Source: Bettongia penicillata ogilbyi
Lineage: Eukaryota; Chordata; Mammalia; Diprotodontia; Potoroidae
Direction: 5' to 3'
Assembly: GCA_023548195.1 (NCBI GenBank)
Contig: JAJHZJ010000399.1
Span: 7,011,100 to 7,075,099, forward strand
Length of the DNA stretch: 64,000 nucleotides
Below the pieces are notes generated by a model. The model saw nothing but the letters and a program-made list of their open reading frames with translations, ran no database searches and was not told the origin of the DNA. Of the stretch, positions 34,535 to 47,261 are shown in pieces (position 1 is the stretch's first letter; each line of letters opens with the position of its first letter). A program made the position numbers and the translations under genes.

Positions 34535-37265
34535 GGCAGGAGCCAAGATGGCAGAGTAGAAAGACTCACATATGCTAGCTCAGAACCCACAGCCCATAAA
34601 TTTTCTGTAAAAAGAACTCCCAACAAATTCTGGAGCAGTGCAAGCCATGCAGCAACGGAGTGGAGGATATTTTCATTCCAGAGAGCCCTGAAAAACCGAC
34701 ACCAAAAGTCCGCTGCACACAGGAGAGTGGAGCCCAGCACTGTCCTGGCAGTGTGGCCCCGAGAGGATCAGATCTGAGCAGGCTTCAGGGATGGAACCTT
34801 CGGTGACCGCGAAGGTCCCTCCACCCACAGGCGCTACAGTTCAGTGAGAGAGACTTGTGGGCTGGCCGAGTGGGGTGCGGGGTGACTCCATAACTCAGGC
34901 TCTGTCAGGAGGAAGCGGGAGAGGCAGTGGTGGCCAAGGGCTCCCGGAGAAGACAGGAGCTCAAGGCCATTACTGAAGGCCTTCACATAAGCCCCGTGAG
35001 GGAACTGAGCCTGGGAGGTGGCCCTGCCCCCGCCTGTGAACATGAATTTAATCTTACCCTAAACAGCAGTCCCGCCTGCCGCTGAAAGCCCTGAGGCTGG
35101 AGAGCAGCATTTGAATCTCAGAGCCCAAGCACTAGCTAGGCGGATCTAGGCAGGAATGGAGAGGAATTTCAGAAGTCAAGTAACTGGCTGGGAAAATGCC
35201 TAGAAAAGGGAAGAAAAATAAGACCTTAGAAGGCTACTTTCCGGTGAACAGATGTTTCCTCCTTTTATTTCTGATGAGGAGGTACAATGCTTATCATCAG
35301 GGAAAGACATAGAAGTCAAGGTCTCTGTATCCCAAACATCTGAAATAGATATCCAATGGGCTCAGGCCATGGAAGAGCTCAAAAAGGATTTTGAAAATCA
35401 AGTTAGACAGGGGGAGGAAAAAGTGGGAAGAGAAATGAGAGAGATGCAAGGAAAGCATGAAAAACGGGTCAATACCTTGCTAAAAGAGACCCCAAAAAAT
35501 GCTGAAGAAAATAACACATTGAAAAATAGGCTCACTCAATTGGCAAATGAGGTTCCAAAAGGCAATGAGGAGAAGAATGCTTTCAAAAGCAGAATTAGTC
35601 AAATGGAAAAAGAGGTTCAAAAGCTCACTGAAGATAACAGTTCTCTCAAATTATAATGAAACAGATAGAGGCTAATGACTTTCTGAGAAATCAAAAAAAT
35701 CACCAAACAAAACCAAAAGAATGAAAAAATGGAAGAGAATGTGAAATATCTCATTGGAAAAAGAACTGACCTGGAAAATAGATCGAGGAGAGACAATTTA
35801 AAAATTATGGGACTACCTGAAAGCCATGATCAAATAAAAAGCTTAGATATCATCTTTCATGAAATTATCAAGGAAAACTGCCCTGAGATTCTAGAACCAG
35901 AGGGCAAAATAAGTATTCAAGGAATGCATTGATCATCACCTGAAAGAGATCCAAAAAGAGATACTCCTACAAACATTGTGGCCAAATTCCAGAATTTCCA
36001 GGTCAAGGAGAAAATATTGAAAGCAGCTAGAAAGAAACAATTCCACTATTGTGGAAATAAAATCAGGATAACACAAGATCTAGATGCTTCTACATTAAGG
36101 GATTGAAGGGCGTGGAATAAGATATTCCAGAAGTCAAAGGAACTAGGACTCAAACCAAGAATCACCTACGCAGAAAAACTGAGTATAATACTTCAGGGGA
36201 AAAAATGTCTTTCAATGAAATCAAAAACTTTCAAGCATTCTTGATGAAAAGACCAGAGCTGAATAGAAAATTTGACTTTCAAACACAAGAATGAGAAGAA
36301 GCATTAAAAAGTAAATAGCAAAGAGAAATCATAAGAGACTTACCAAAGGTGAACTGTTTACATTCCTACATGGAAAGACAATATTTGTAACTCTTGAGAC
36401 TTTTCTCAGTATTTGCATAGTTCGAGGGATTATACACACACTCATATGCATATACATAAACAGAGAACACAGGGTAAATAAGAAGCGATGATATCTAAAA
36501 AAATTAAATTGTGGAGTGAGAGGGGAATATATTGGGAGGAGAAAGGGGAGAAATTAAATGGGGCAAATAATCATGCAACAAGTAGGCAAGACAAAGATTC
36601 TTCACTGGAAAAGAAAAAGAAAGTTGTAAGGGATAAAGGGAGGCTTACTCTTCACATATTTTCTGAGGGAATGACAAGCTGGCTCAGTTTGGTACAAAAG
36701 TATGCCTTGACCTACAGAGAGTTAGGAGAGAATGGGACAAGTGAGGTGAGAGCCAATGGAAGAAGGAAGTAATCAGAAGTAAACAATTTTGGAGAGGGAC
36801 AAGGTCAAAGAACAGAATAGAATAAATGAGGGTCAGGATAGGATGGAGGGAAATATACTTAGTCTTGTATAACCTGACTATTATGTAGGTCTTTGGAAGA
36901 ACTACACTTATACCACCTATATTGAATTGCCTGGCTTCTCAGTTGGGATGGGTGTGGAAGGAGGAAGGGAGAGAAATTGGAAATCTAAGCATTAGGACCC
37001 AATGTAGAGAATTGTTTTTACATATAAAACGGGAATAAGAAATAGAGATAGTGAGGTATAGAAACCTCTCTTGTCTTGCAAGAAAAGAGAGAAGAAGAGG
37101 ATAAGGGAAGGAAGGGTTGTGATAGAAGGGAGCGCATCATGAAAGAAGGGGCAATCAGAGTTCAAGGCATTATGGGGTGGAGGGAGGGAAGATATGGGGA
37201 GAAAATTTGGAATTCAAATTTTGTGGAAATGAATGTTGAAAACTAAAAATAAATGAATAAACATT
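34535..37265 (+). mobile_element. HAL1 (ORF1-only) element, near complete
   Basis: The 5' end GGCAGGAGCCAAGATGGCAG is at 34535. A 661-bp leader follows, then ORF1 35196-36294, then a 3' UTR with a short CA/TA tract (36430-36470), ending GAATGTTGAAAACTAAAAATAAATGAATAAA near 37262 (this motif extends beyond the tail start). Same layout and length as the copies at 21568, 47262 and 51437. No convincing TSD. Confidence 0.88.
35196..36294 (+). pseudogene. HAL1 ORF1, frameshifted
   Basis: It starts MPRKGKKNKTLEGYF. One base is missing just after codon 15, which throws the rest out of frame. The next open piece (35252-35656) has the acidic linker ISDEE, the SGKDIEVK segment, the EELKKDFENQVRQ coiled-coil start and repeated heptads. 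35729-35932 has NLKIMGLPESHDQ (RRM) and FHEIIKENCPEILEPEGK. The C-terminal domain continues with stops to the TGA at 36292-36294. The likely ancestral length of about 366 codons is normal for ORF1. Confidence 0.88.
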
Positions 37266-37284
37266 AAATACCTGCAAAAAAAGG

Positions 37285-40200
37285 GAAGTTAAGGAGAATG
37301 GAACTCTGGATATGGTACATATGACAGATCTCTAGAGAAAACTGAATGGGGATAGAAAGAATATGCCATTTTCTCAGCAGGACATGGCGCATAAACAAAT
37401 ATTGACCATGTACTAGTCCATAAAAGCCTCACAATCCAGCGAAAAAAAAGCAGAGATACTCAATGCATCCTTCTCATACAATAATGCAATAAAACTTATT
37501 TGTCATCAAAGGCAATGGAAACAAAGCAAAAACTTACTGGAAACTAAACAATATAATTGTTGAGAATAAGTGGGCTAAACAAAAAATAACAGAAACCATA
37601 AACAACTTCATGCAAAAGAATGACAATAATGAGTTACTGTCCCAAATTTTATGGGACAGTGCGAAAGCAGTTCTTAAAGGAAGTTTTATATCTTTAAGCA
37701 ACTACATGAATAAAATAGAGATAGAGGACACCAATGAATTTGGCATGCAGCTGAAAAACTTGAAAAAAGAACAAATTGAAAAACCCCAAGTAAATACCAA
37801 ATTAGACATACTGTAAAGCAAATGAGAGATTAATAAAATTGAAATTAAGAAAGCTATTGAACCAATAAATACAACTAGAAGTTATTTTTATGAAAAAAAC
37901 AATAAAATTGATAAACGTTGGTTGAGTTTGATTCAAAAAAAGAAAGAAGAAAACCATGTTACCAATATCAAAAGCTAAAAAGGTGAACTCACCTTCAGTG
38001 AGGAGGAAATTAAAACAATAATGAGAAATTACTTTGCCCAAATGTATGCCTATAAATTCGACAATCTAACTGAGATGGATGATTATTTTAAAAGATATAA
38101 ATTGCCCAGACTAACAGAAGAGAACGTTGAACACTTAAATAGCCCCATCTGAGAAAGAGAAATTGAACAAGTCATTAATGATTTCCCTAGAAAAAATTCC
38201 CAGGGCCAGATGGATTCACAAGTGAATTCTATCAAACATTTAAAGAACAGTTAATTTCAATTATATATAAATTATTGAGGAAAATTGAGGAAGAAGGAGT
38301 CCTCCCAAATTCTTTTTATGACACAAATATGGTTTTGACACCTAAACCAAAAGAGTTAGAACAGAGAAGGAAAATTATAGAACAATTTCTCTAATGAAAA
38401 TAGATCAAAAATTTTAAATATAGCTACCTATCATGACAAAAATATATTATCATCAGGTAAGACTTATAACAAGAATGCAGGGCAGGTTCAATATTAGGAA
38501 AACTATTAACATTTTTGATCATCAACAAAACTAAAATTAAAAAAAATCATCTCCATAGACATAGAAAAGCTTTTGACAAAATACAACACCAATTCCTATT
38601 GAAAATACTGGAGACATAGGAATAAATGGAACTTTTGATAAAACAATAAGCAGTATCTACCTAAAACTTTCAGGAAGGATTATATGCCATGGGGATAAGC
38701 CAAGTGTATTTCCAATAAGATCAAGGGTGAAAAAGGATGTCCATTATCACCACTATTATTCATTATGGTATTAAAAATGTTAGCTGTAACAATAAGAGAA
38801 GGAAAAGAAATTGAAGGAATTAGAATAGGTAAAGAAGATGTTAAGTTATCCCTCATTGCAGATGATATGATGATATACTTAAAGAATTCCAGAGAGTCAA
38901 CTAAAAACCTACTTGAAGTAATAAACAACTTTGGCAAATTTGCAGGTTGCAAAATAAGCGCACACAAATTTTTTGCATTTCTATATATTGGCAACAAAGC
39001 CCAACAGCAAGAGACAGAAAGAGAAATCCCATTTAAAGCAAGGGTAGACACTATAAAATAATTGGGAGTCCACCTGTCAAAACAAATTCAGGGACTATAT
39101 GAACAAAATTACAAAATATTTTTCACACAAATAAAGTCAGATCTAAGTAAGTGGGAAAAGATCAGGTGCTAGTGGGTAGGCAAAGCCAATACAATAAAAA
39201 TGACAATTCTAACCAAATTAATTTACTTATTCAGTGACATACCTATAAAAATATGACAATTATATTCCAGAGATGTTAAAAATATAAAAATTCATCTGGA
39301 TAAACAAAAGGTCCTGAATATCAAGGGAACTAATGAAAGAAATGCTAAGGAAAGTGGCCTACCTCTACCAGATCTCAAATTACATCATAAAGCAGCAATT
39401 ATTAAAACCACTGGCTCTGACCAAGAAACAGAAGGGTAGACAAGTGGAATAGGTTAGGTACCCAAGGTACAGCAGTCAATGAATATAGCAATCTACTGTT
39501 TGATAAACTCAAGGACCTCAGATTTTAAACAAGAACTCATTGTTCGACAAAAATTTCTTGGAAAACTGGGTAACAGTGTGTCAGAAACTAGGCAGAGACC
39601 AATGTCTGACAATGTATGCAAGAATAAAGTCCAAATGGCTACTTGATTTGGGTATAAAAGTTGGTAATATAAACAAATGAATGGAGCAAGCAATTCAATT
39701 CATCAGATTCATGAAGAAGGGAAGAATTTTTGACTGAAAAAGAGATAGAAAACATTATGAAGTGCAAAACGGATGATTTTGATAACATTCAGTTAAAACG
39801 TTTTTGCACAAACAAACCCAATGCACACAAGATTAAAAGGGAAGCAGAAAACTGGGAAAGAATTTTTGTAACTTAGAATCTCACAGAACTGAGTCAAATG
39901 TCCAAGAATACAAGTCATTCCCCAATTGTTAAATGGCCAGAGAATACGTACAGGCAGTTTTCAGAGAAAGAAATCTAAGTTATCCACAGTTATATGAACA
40001 AATGCTCTAAATAACTATTGATTAGAGATACGCAAATCAAACACCTCTGAGGTACTCCATCACACCTATCAGATTGACTAACATGACAAAACAGGTTGAT
40101 GATATATGTTGTAGAAGATGTGGGAGATTTGAAATAATAACTCATTGTTGTTGGAGCTGTGAGCTGATCCAACCATTCTGAAGAACAATTTGGTACTATG

Positions 40201-40909
40201 CCCAAAGGGCTACAACAATGTGTATACCGTTTGACTGTATCCCCAAGAGATCATAAAAATAGGAAAGGGTCCCACATGTACAAAAATATTTATAGCAACA
40301 CTCTTTTTGGTGGCCAAAAGTTGGAAAAGAAGGGGATGACCATTAATTGGGGAATGGTTGAATTAATTATGGTATATGATTGTGATGGAACACTATCATG
40401 CTATAAAAAATGATGAACAAAAAGACTTCAAAAAGACCTGGAAAGACGTACATGATCTTATGCTGAGCAAAAGGAGCAGAACCAGGAGAACGTTATACAC
40501 AGCAACAATTACAGTGGTCAAGAACTTTTTCTGGTAGACTTATAACTTCATTGTTATGCAAGGACTTAAAAAATTCCCAACGATCTCTTAAGGCAAAATC
40601 CCTTCCACATTCAGAGAAAGAACTATGGAATTTGGACACAGAATGTAATAGGTTATTTTCTTTTGTACTGTAATTCCCTTTATTTTATGATTTCTCCCAT
40701 TCATTTAATTCTTCTATGCAACATTACTAAGGTGAAAATGTATTTAATAGGAATGTATGCGTAGAACTTACATAAAATTTTATGCTGTCTTAGGAAAGGA
40801 TTGGGGAGGAAGGGAAAAAAGTGGGAGGGAGGGGGAAAGAATCTATGTTATGTGGATGTGATTGATAACATTGAAAACAAATAAAATAATAGAATTTAAA
40901 AAAAAAAAA
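37285..40909 (+). mobile_element. 5'-truncated L1, strongly degraded
   Basis: It begins at the end of the endonuclease domain (about 37380-37500), continues through the EN-RT linker (open piece 37610-37816, with QILWDSAKAVLKGSFISL), RT (38160-39060) and C-terminal region (to about 40540), then the 3' UTR and an A-tail at about 40897-40909. It lies directly after the HAL1 tail at 37265. Dozens of stops and indels. Confidence 0.9.
38160..40540 (+). pseudogene. L1 ORF2 fragment (RT and C-terminus)
   Basis: The piece at 38765-39061 carries IRIGKEDVKLSLIADDMMIY: the RT box is IADD, so both catalytic aspartates are retained. The C-terminal segments near 40020-40200 and 40260-40520 are collinear with the full-length copy. 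It cannot be translated through. Confidence 0.85.
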
Positions 40910-40919
40910 CAAAGGGAGT

Positions 40920-41485
40920 TAAATTTGGATAGACAGTTGTCCAGTTGATGTCCAGAAGATGTCCAATTGACTTAGGCTTTACTGACTAATCTCACTTCCC
41001 TTCCCTTTCCTTGTCTTACCTGAACCTTGAGCCTACTGCACTGTGAACCTCAGACACTATATGGCCTCTGCCCCCTGACTAAAATCTCTCTTCTGGACCC
41101 TCTTGGCTTCAGAGTGATTGTCAGTAGTAACTGTTGCTCTTTCTCTCCCAGCCTAAAGTCTTTCTTTTCTTTGAGTCAGTAAAGGGCCCATGACATGACT
41201 ATTTCTTAAGCAGGACTATTCAATGAATGGGCTTTACCTCTCCCTAAGTGATTACCTGTGTAATACTTGGCCTGAAGGGGCCAAAGTTTCCCAGTGAATC
41301 CTGGGTCATCTCCATTCATCCTGAGGTGTATCAGGTGACTGAATTCACACAGCTCTGGAGGAGAAGAGAGGGTGGCGACCTTGCAAAGCCCTCCCTCACT
41401 CAAAACAAAGTCAAATGCAAGTCATGTCATTATTTCTGTGTTGTCATGGTGTCTTAGCAACAAAGGACCAACACGATTTTCTTCC
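40920..41485 (+). repeat. Unclassified marsupial repeat, copy 2 (shares SINE tail)
   Basis: From 41107 (CAGAGTGATTGTCAGTAGTA) it aligns with the repeat at 20272-20590, and it ends in the same tail as the SINE at 19650 (CTCTGGAGGAGAAGAGAGG, TCAAAACAAAGTCAAATGCA, TTGTCATGGTGTCTTAGCAA, ACAAAGGACCAACACG). The upstream half (40920-41105) is pyrimidine-rich and unassigned. This could be a long SINE or an LTR-type repeat. Confidence 0.55.
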
Positions 41486-41489
41486 ATTC

Positions 41490-42737
41490 TTTCATATGAG
41501 GAAGATCAAAAGACACAAAGAGAGGAAGACCAATGCATACAACGAGAGGAAGATAGCAAGATCAGGGCTCTCACATTCAAAGTTTCCCAAAATATTAGAA
41601 ATGGTCTCAGGCCACAGAAAAGCTCAACATGGACTTTGAAAATCAAATAAGAGAGGTGGACGAAAAATTGGGAAGAGAAATGGGAGTGATGTAAGAAAAT
41701 AATAAAAAAAAGAGTCAACAGCTTGTTAAATTAGAACCATAAATTGCTGAACAAAATAACACCTTTAAAAATAGACCAATCCAAATGGCAAAAGAGCTCC
41801 AAAATGTTAATGAGGAAAAGAATACTTTATAAAGATGAATTGTCCAAATAGGAAAGGGAGTCCAAAAGCTCACTGAGAAAACATAGTTCCTTAAAAATTG
41901 TAATGGAGCAGATGGAAACTAATCACTATAAGAAATCAAGAAAGTACAACAGAAAAACCAAAAGAATGAAAAAAATAAAATACAGTGTGAAATATTTATT
42001 GGAAAAACAACTGACCAGGAAAATAGGTCCATGAGAGATAATTTTTAAAACACTGGTCTACCTGAAAACCATGACAAAAAAGCCTATATATAATCTTCCA
42101 AGAAATTACCAAGGAAAACTACTCTAATATTCTAGAACCAGAGAGGAAAATTGAAATGGAAAGAATTCACTGATCATCTCCTGAAAGGGACCCCGAAAGG
42201 AAAACTCTTAGGAATATTGTAGGCAAATTCCAGAATTTCCATATCAAGGAGAAAATATTACTACCAGTTAGAAATAAATAATTCAAGTATTTAAGAAGTA
42301 CAATCAGGATAACACGGATTTACCAGCTTCTACACTAAGGGACTGAAGGACTTGGAATATGACATTTCAGAGGTCAAAGGAAATAGGAATAAAACCAATA
42401 ATCACCTACCCAGCAAAATGAGTATAATACTTTAGGGGAAAAATGGAATTTCAATGAAATAGAGCATTTCTAAGAATTATTGTTGAAAATACTAAAGCTG
42501 AATAGAAAATTTGACTTTCAAATACAAGAATGAAGAGAAACAGGCAAGAGAAGTCATAAGGAACTCATTAAAGTAGAAATATTTACATTCCTGTATATAC
42601 CTATACACACCCATGTAGATGCACATGCATACATAAATGTATATATGTATATACATATTTTTATGCATATAAATGTGTGTATATATGCATGTATGTTTCT
42701 ATGTGTATACACACACTAAATAGATAGATAGACAGAC

Positions 42738-42786
<49 letters not shown>

Positions 42787-43622
42787 TGCATGCACACATA
42801 TGCAGAGGGCACAGGGTGAGCTGAACATGAAGGGAGAATACCTAAAAAGTAAAATTTATGGTTGAGTGGAATACACTAAGAATAAAAGAAAGGGAGAGGT
42901 CTAATGTAGCAAATCATCTCACATAAAAGAGGCAAGTAAGAGCTTTTACAATGCAGGGCAAGAGAGGAGAAGATGAACAAGAATAAGTGACCCTTATTCT
43001 CAAGGGATTTGGATTAAAGAGGGAAAACCACACTAACTTGGGAATGGAAATCTACTTTACCCTGCAGCAAGGCACAAGGGAGGGGAATAGGAGATTGATG
43101 ATAATAGAAGGGAGAGCAAGTGGGGAAAGGGATTATCAGAAACAAATTCTATTGTAGGGAGACAGGTAAAGGAGAGAACGGAATAAATGGTGAGTATGAT
43201 AGGAGAGAGGGAAATGTGGTTAGTCTTTCACAACATGGCTGTTATGGAAGTGTGTTGCATGGTTACACATGTATGACCTATGTAGAATTGTATGCCTTCT
43301 CAATGAGTGGGGTGGGGAGAGAGGAAGGGAGAGAATGAGGAACTCAAAGGTTTAAAAATGAATGTTAAAAATTGCTTTTGCATATAAGTTGGAAATAAGA
43401 TGTATAGTCAATGGGGTATTGAAATCTCTTTTGCCCTGCAGGAAATTTGAGGAGAGGGAGGGGGAAGAAGAGGGTGATACAAGGGAGGACAGATTGGAGG
43501 AAACGGTGGTTTGAGTACAAGCTGTCCTGGAGTGGGTGGCAGGAGACATGGGGAGAAAATTTGAGAGTCAAATTTTTGTGGAAGTGCATGTTGAAAACTA
43601 AAAATCAAATAAATTATATATT
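41490..43622 (+). mobile_element. HAL1 (ORF1-only) element, 5' truncated
   Basis: The 5' leader and ORF1 start are missing. From about 41490 it runs through the acidic linker, coiled coil (about 41620-41960), RRM (about 42020-42130) and C-terminal domain to about 42532, then the 3' UTR with a simple repeat at 42590-42790 and an AAATAAATTATAT tail at 43605-43622. No ORF2 sequence. Confidence 0.85.
42590..42790. repeat. Compound TA/TG and (TAGA)n microsatellite in HAL1 3' UTR
   Basis: Mixed TATG/CATA tracts, then a TAGA/CAGA run at 42717-42786 with about 17 units. Position homologous to the simple repeats in the other HAL1 copies. Confidence 0.95.
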
Positions 43623-44030
43623 AAAATAAATAAATGTTATGTGGGTAAAATACAATTTTTCTATTGATCACAAAATTCAGGCGGAAAAAGTAGAAATCTT
43701 TCGTAATAAATACAATATGGGAAAGAAAAACATTATCAAAAGACAAACCTTTAATCAAAGTATAAGGAATAATTATCTCCTTCAAAAAGAGGTAACTGTG
43801 TCATTATAGAAGTTGAGATAGATATTTTTGGACATAGCTAATTGGGAACTTATGTTGCTTGACTGCTATGATATTTGTTTCTCATTTCTTTGTGAAATGG
43901 TTCAGTTTGGAATTTGAAAATCACTTTTTGAAAACTGTATGGGAGAGGAGCGTAAAAGAAAAATGGACAGAGGAAATAAAGCATGTGTAGGAAGAAACAG
44001 ATGGTATAGGGTGAGGGAAAAATAATAATT
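43623..44030. other. Unassigned DNA
   Basis: No recognised repeat or gene. Confidence 0.45.
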
Positions 44031-44034
44031 GTGC

Positions 44035-44295
44035 AAGACTTGCTAGGTGACACAGCAGATAGAATGCTGGAACTGGAATCAAGAAGCTTCATCTTCCCCA
44101 GTACAAATCTGGCCTCAGATACTTACTAGCTCTGTAACCCTAGGAAAGCCATTCAGCCCTGTTTTCCTCTGTTTACTTCTCTACAAAATGAACTGGAGTA
44201 GAAAATGACAAACCACTCCATTACCTTTGTCAATAAAACTCCAAATGGATTGACAAATTGTCATATATGATTGAAACAACTAAACCACAAGACCT
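44035..44295 (+). repeat. tRNA-derived SINE with RTE-type tail
   Basis: Head GACTTGCTAGGTGACACAGC plus AGATAGAATGCTGG, TCTGGCCTCAGATACTTACT, AATGAACTGGAGTAGAAAAT and a diverged tail ending in GAAACAACTAAACCACAAG. Confidence 0.8.
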
Positions 44296-45700
44296 ACTAG
44301 AATGAATAGTGACTATTTCTCAGCATCTAATCATGGAAACCAGGATTTGATACACTCAATGAAGTAGTTTTGTATTTCATATTTTCCCTCTATATGATTA
44401 AGCATAGCTTGAATTCTGTTTTCTTTTCCTTGATTCTTATGCCTGAGTCCCAAAAGTATCAAAGAAATCTTAATGTCACCAGATACAGAAAAATAAATAA
44501 TGGAATATGCTTCAAGCTTAATCAATTAATAAATACTAAAATCAAGGTAATCATTGTGGATATATAAAAAGAATATGAGATTGTAATGGGATAAATGTGA
44601 TACTACTGTCCCTCTATGTGAATCTTTCTTTTTCTCCTTATCTCTTAGATGGACAGAACAGATGGACCACTTGCTAAACCCAAAATTGAATATTACAGAA
44701 GATAATACTCCTTTTGAAAAATTGTACAGTGATGATAGTAAGCCTTCTGTGGCCTTCATTTCTCCTAATTGTCTTATACGTATATTTCTGATTGAGGGAC
44801 CTCAACCCTCCCCTCCCCCGAAATAAGGAAGAAATGAATACCAAAAAAAAAAAAAAAGATTTTTAAACGACATCAGTTAGAGGCACTTGTTGGTAATGAA
44901 AAGTGATAATTGCGTATTGGCTACAAACAGATTTAAAAATGATTAGACAATGCAAAGAAAATTAATCATCCAAGCCAACAGGTGTTAAGCTTGAACAAAG
45001 ACTCTACTTGGGAGTATTGGTCAATATAGAACCTTTTGAGACTTCACTATAGGATAACTTCATCATTTCAGACTTCATTATTCTGGAGGGATTTTTAGTT
45101 TGCTTTGCATTTGCTCCAAAAGTTCATTTGCTTTATATTTTCTCTAACCAGCCAGTTGTCATTAACATAAGTGGACCTTTCCCCACACCTACCTCCACAA
45201 GCACAGGCTCTCCGTGGCTCTGACTTCCCACAGTCCCATGATTTGGGGCTACAGCTGTACTGTTTCCCTCCCCTGGAGAGGTGTACTGCCTTTGACCACA
45301 GGTAATAAAATTTGTGTACTTCAAATTCATATAAAGATAAAAAAGCAAGGACCCCGGGATACACAAGATGGCCTGCTATGTGGGTCCTTAGATCTGCTTT
45401 TGTAAAAGGAAAGCAACTTTTGAGGCATCAGCATTCACCTTAATCATGCACACATATCCTTCTCTTGATTCAGGGGGAAACGTCAGCACCCACTCAGAGA
45501 AAATACAAAACAAAAATTACAAGCAGAAATTACAAACAGAAAACCCAAACACAGCCCAACTGTTTGACCATAAACAATACATACCTCTTTACCAGAGATC
45601 TTTACCGGTTTTCAAAGCCAGGGGGGCTCTGTAGTGACTGCCCACAGTCTTTTCTGGCATAGCAAACTTACTCCAAAAAATAAGCTCCAAAGTAAACTTC
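44296..45700. other. Unassigned DNA
   Basis: No host gene seen. 45050-45700 has a moderately GC-rich, repeat-like texture (for example GGTCCTTAGATCTGCTTTTG) and may be an old LTR-type element, but I cannot define it. Confidence 0.4.
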
Positions 45701-45704
45701 ACCT

Positions 45705-45821
45705 TAGAGTATACATATATACTCTCTATGTATACATATGTATATATACATACACACACATATATACATACATATTTATACACACATATGCATATATACG
45801 TGTGTATGCATGGGGGTATGT

Positions 45822-45855
<34 letters not shown>

Positions 45856-45866
45856 ACACACATTTT
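45705..45866. repeat. TA/CA compound microsatellite
   Basis: Mixed TATACA tracts, ending in a (CA) run at about 45822-45860. The predicted short ORFs are repeat by-products. Confidence 0.95.
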
Positions 45867-46744
45867 TTCCAGAGATTGAGGTCATGAATCTCTTGACCCA
45901 GTGGCCTTATTACAATTTAACAAAAAGTATCTGAGGTTTATTAATGGGCAGGGGAGATCTTTAACTCTCCCCCTGCATTAACTTTGTATTCACATTAGAA
46001 AAGCAAGAACCATTTCACTCATTTCATTATTTTATTGCTATATTAAAGCTCCAAGAGAGCAAGGCTTGGCTTTTCCTCTACCATTGATCTGCATGGTACT
46101 ATGCAGTCCTAGTATTGTACCTTTACATAATTAATACTTAGTAAATACTTCCCAACTGTAGAGAGTTCTATTTTTATCATTATGATAAATTTCTTTACCT
46201 CTGTGAATTAGCAAAAAATTATTTGTTAAACTACAGTTAATTCATAGGGTATAGATTCAGTAAAATACATATTTGGTACAATATATACTTTGAATTACTG
46301 CTTGCATATAAAATCTAAAATTTTTCAATATCTCAAGTACATCTTTATTTGGAGAATACTAACAATGAAATAAGAGATGACATTGCAGTTGAAAGGAATT
46401 GACTCCTGGAAGTAGAGTCAAAGAGATAATGTAATCAAAGTGAATAATATACACTTATTATATATTTATTGAAAGTTGTCCATATTTCACTTAATATTCT
46501 TTTTTGGAAAGCTGCCTAAAGCCAAACTGTATCAAAAATCTTTCCTCTATTAAGTTTTAAAATATGGTTTTGTCAGCTACTCACAACCTTCATCATATGG
46601 ATAGTCACAGCTTATCTGCTGATAAACTCACATTAAACCATAAAAGCACAAAAAAAGTGGGGGGTGGATATGTCATTGATGGGAACAGATAGTGGAAAAC
46701 CAGTGAATATAAGTTTGTTAAGAGTTTATATTTTACACGTGGTG
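45867..46744. other. Unassigned AT-rich DNA
   Basis: No recognised repeat or gene. Confidence 0.45.
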
Positions 46745-46935
46745 ACAAAAACGAACAATAACAATACCTACATTTACATAGTGTATACAGTGTGTTAGGT
46801 CCTGTGATAACTGTTATGCCATTTGATCTTCACAACAACTTTGGGAGATAGGTGTTATTATTGTCCCCATTTTATACATGTGGAAACCGAGGCAAAAATA
46901 TTTAAGTAACATATGAAAGGTCATGTAACGAGTAC
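46745..46935 (-). repeat. CORE (MIR/THER-like) SINE
   Basis: Reverse-complement landmarks: CATTTGATCTTCACAACAAC, GGTGTTATTATTGTCCCCAT, TGTGGAAACCGAGGCAAAAA and AGGTCATGTAAC. Confidence 0.8.
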
Positions 46936-47246
46936 ATTTCTATTTTGAGCGGAAAAAAAATTTTTAATTGCATAATACTATCATTGTAGCAAAAAACATT
47001 TCCTTCAGGAGTGAAATCAATACTTTGATTTTGGTTTGTTTCTTGTTTCCTTTTTTCATTTTGAACTTAAATATAGAAAGACAAAAAAACATTTTCATGT
47101 AAACAGCACAATATAAAGAGAGGATTCAATAAAAAATTTGAATTTCCATTTCAGACAGTTTACTTAAAAAAAAACCCACTATGTAATTAATATTACACAT
47201 TATTTCCAAAGCTACCTAGCTTTTCTGTGTATCTTTCTTTTATTTT
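46936..47246. other. Unassigned AT-rich DNA
   Basis: No recognised repeat or gene. Confidence 0.45.
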
Positions 47247-47261
47247 AAAGTTTTTTTTTTA

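Noticed and set aside
34505..37290. Possible TSD AAAAATAGAAATA / AAAAATAAATGAATA for the HAL1 at 34535
   Set aside because: The match is imperfect and lies in A-rich tail sequence, so it is not evidence of a duplication.
42717..42786. Regular short repeats that could be mistaken for an array
   Set aside because: TAGA microsatellite without spacers; no CRISPR-like structure anywhere in the window.
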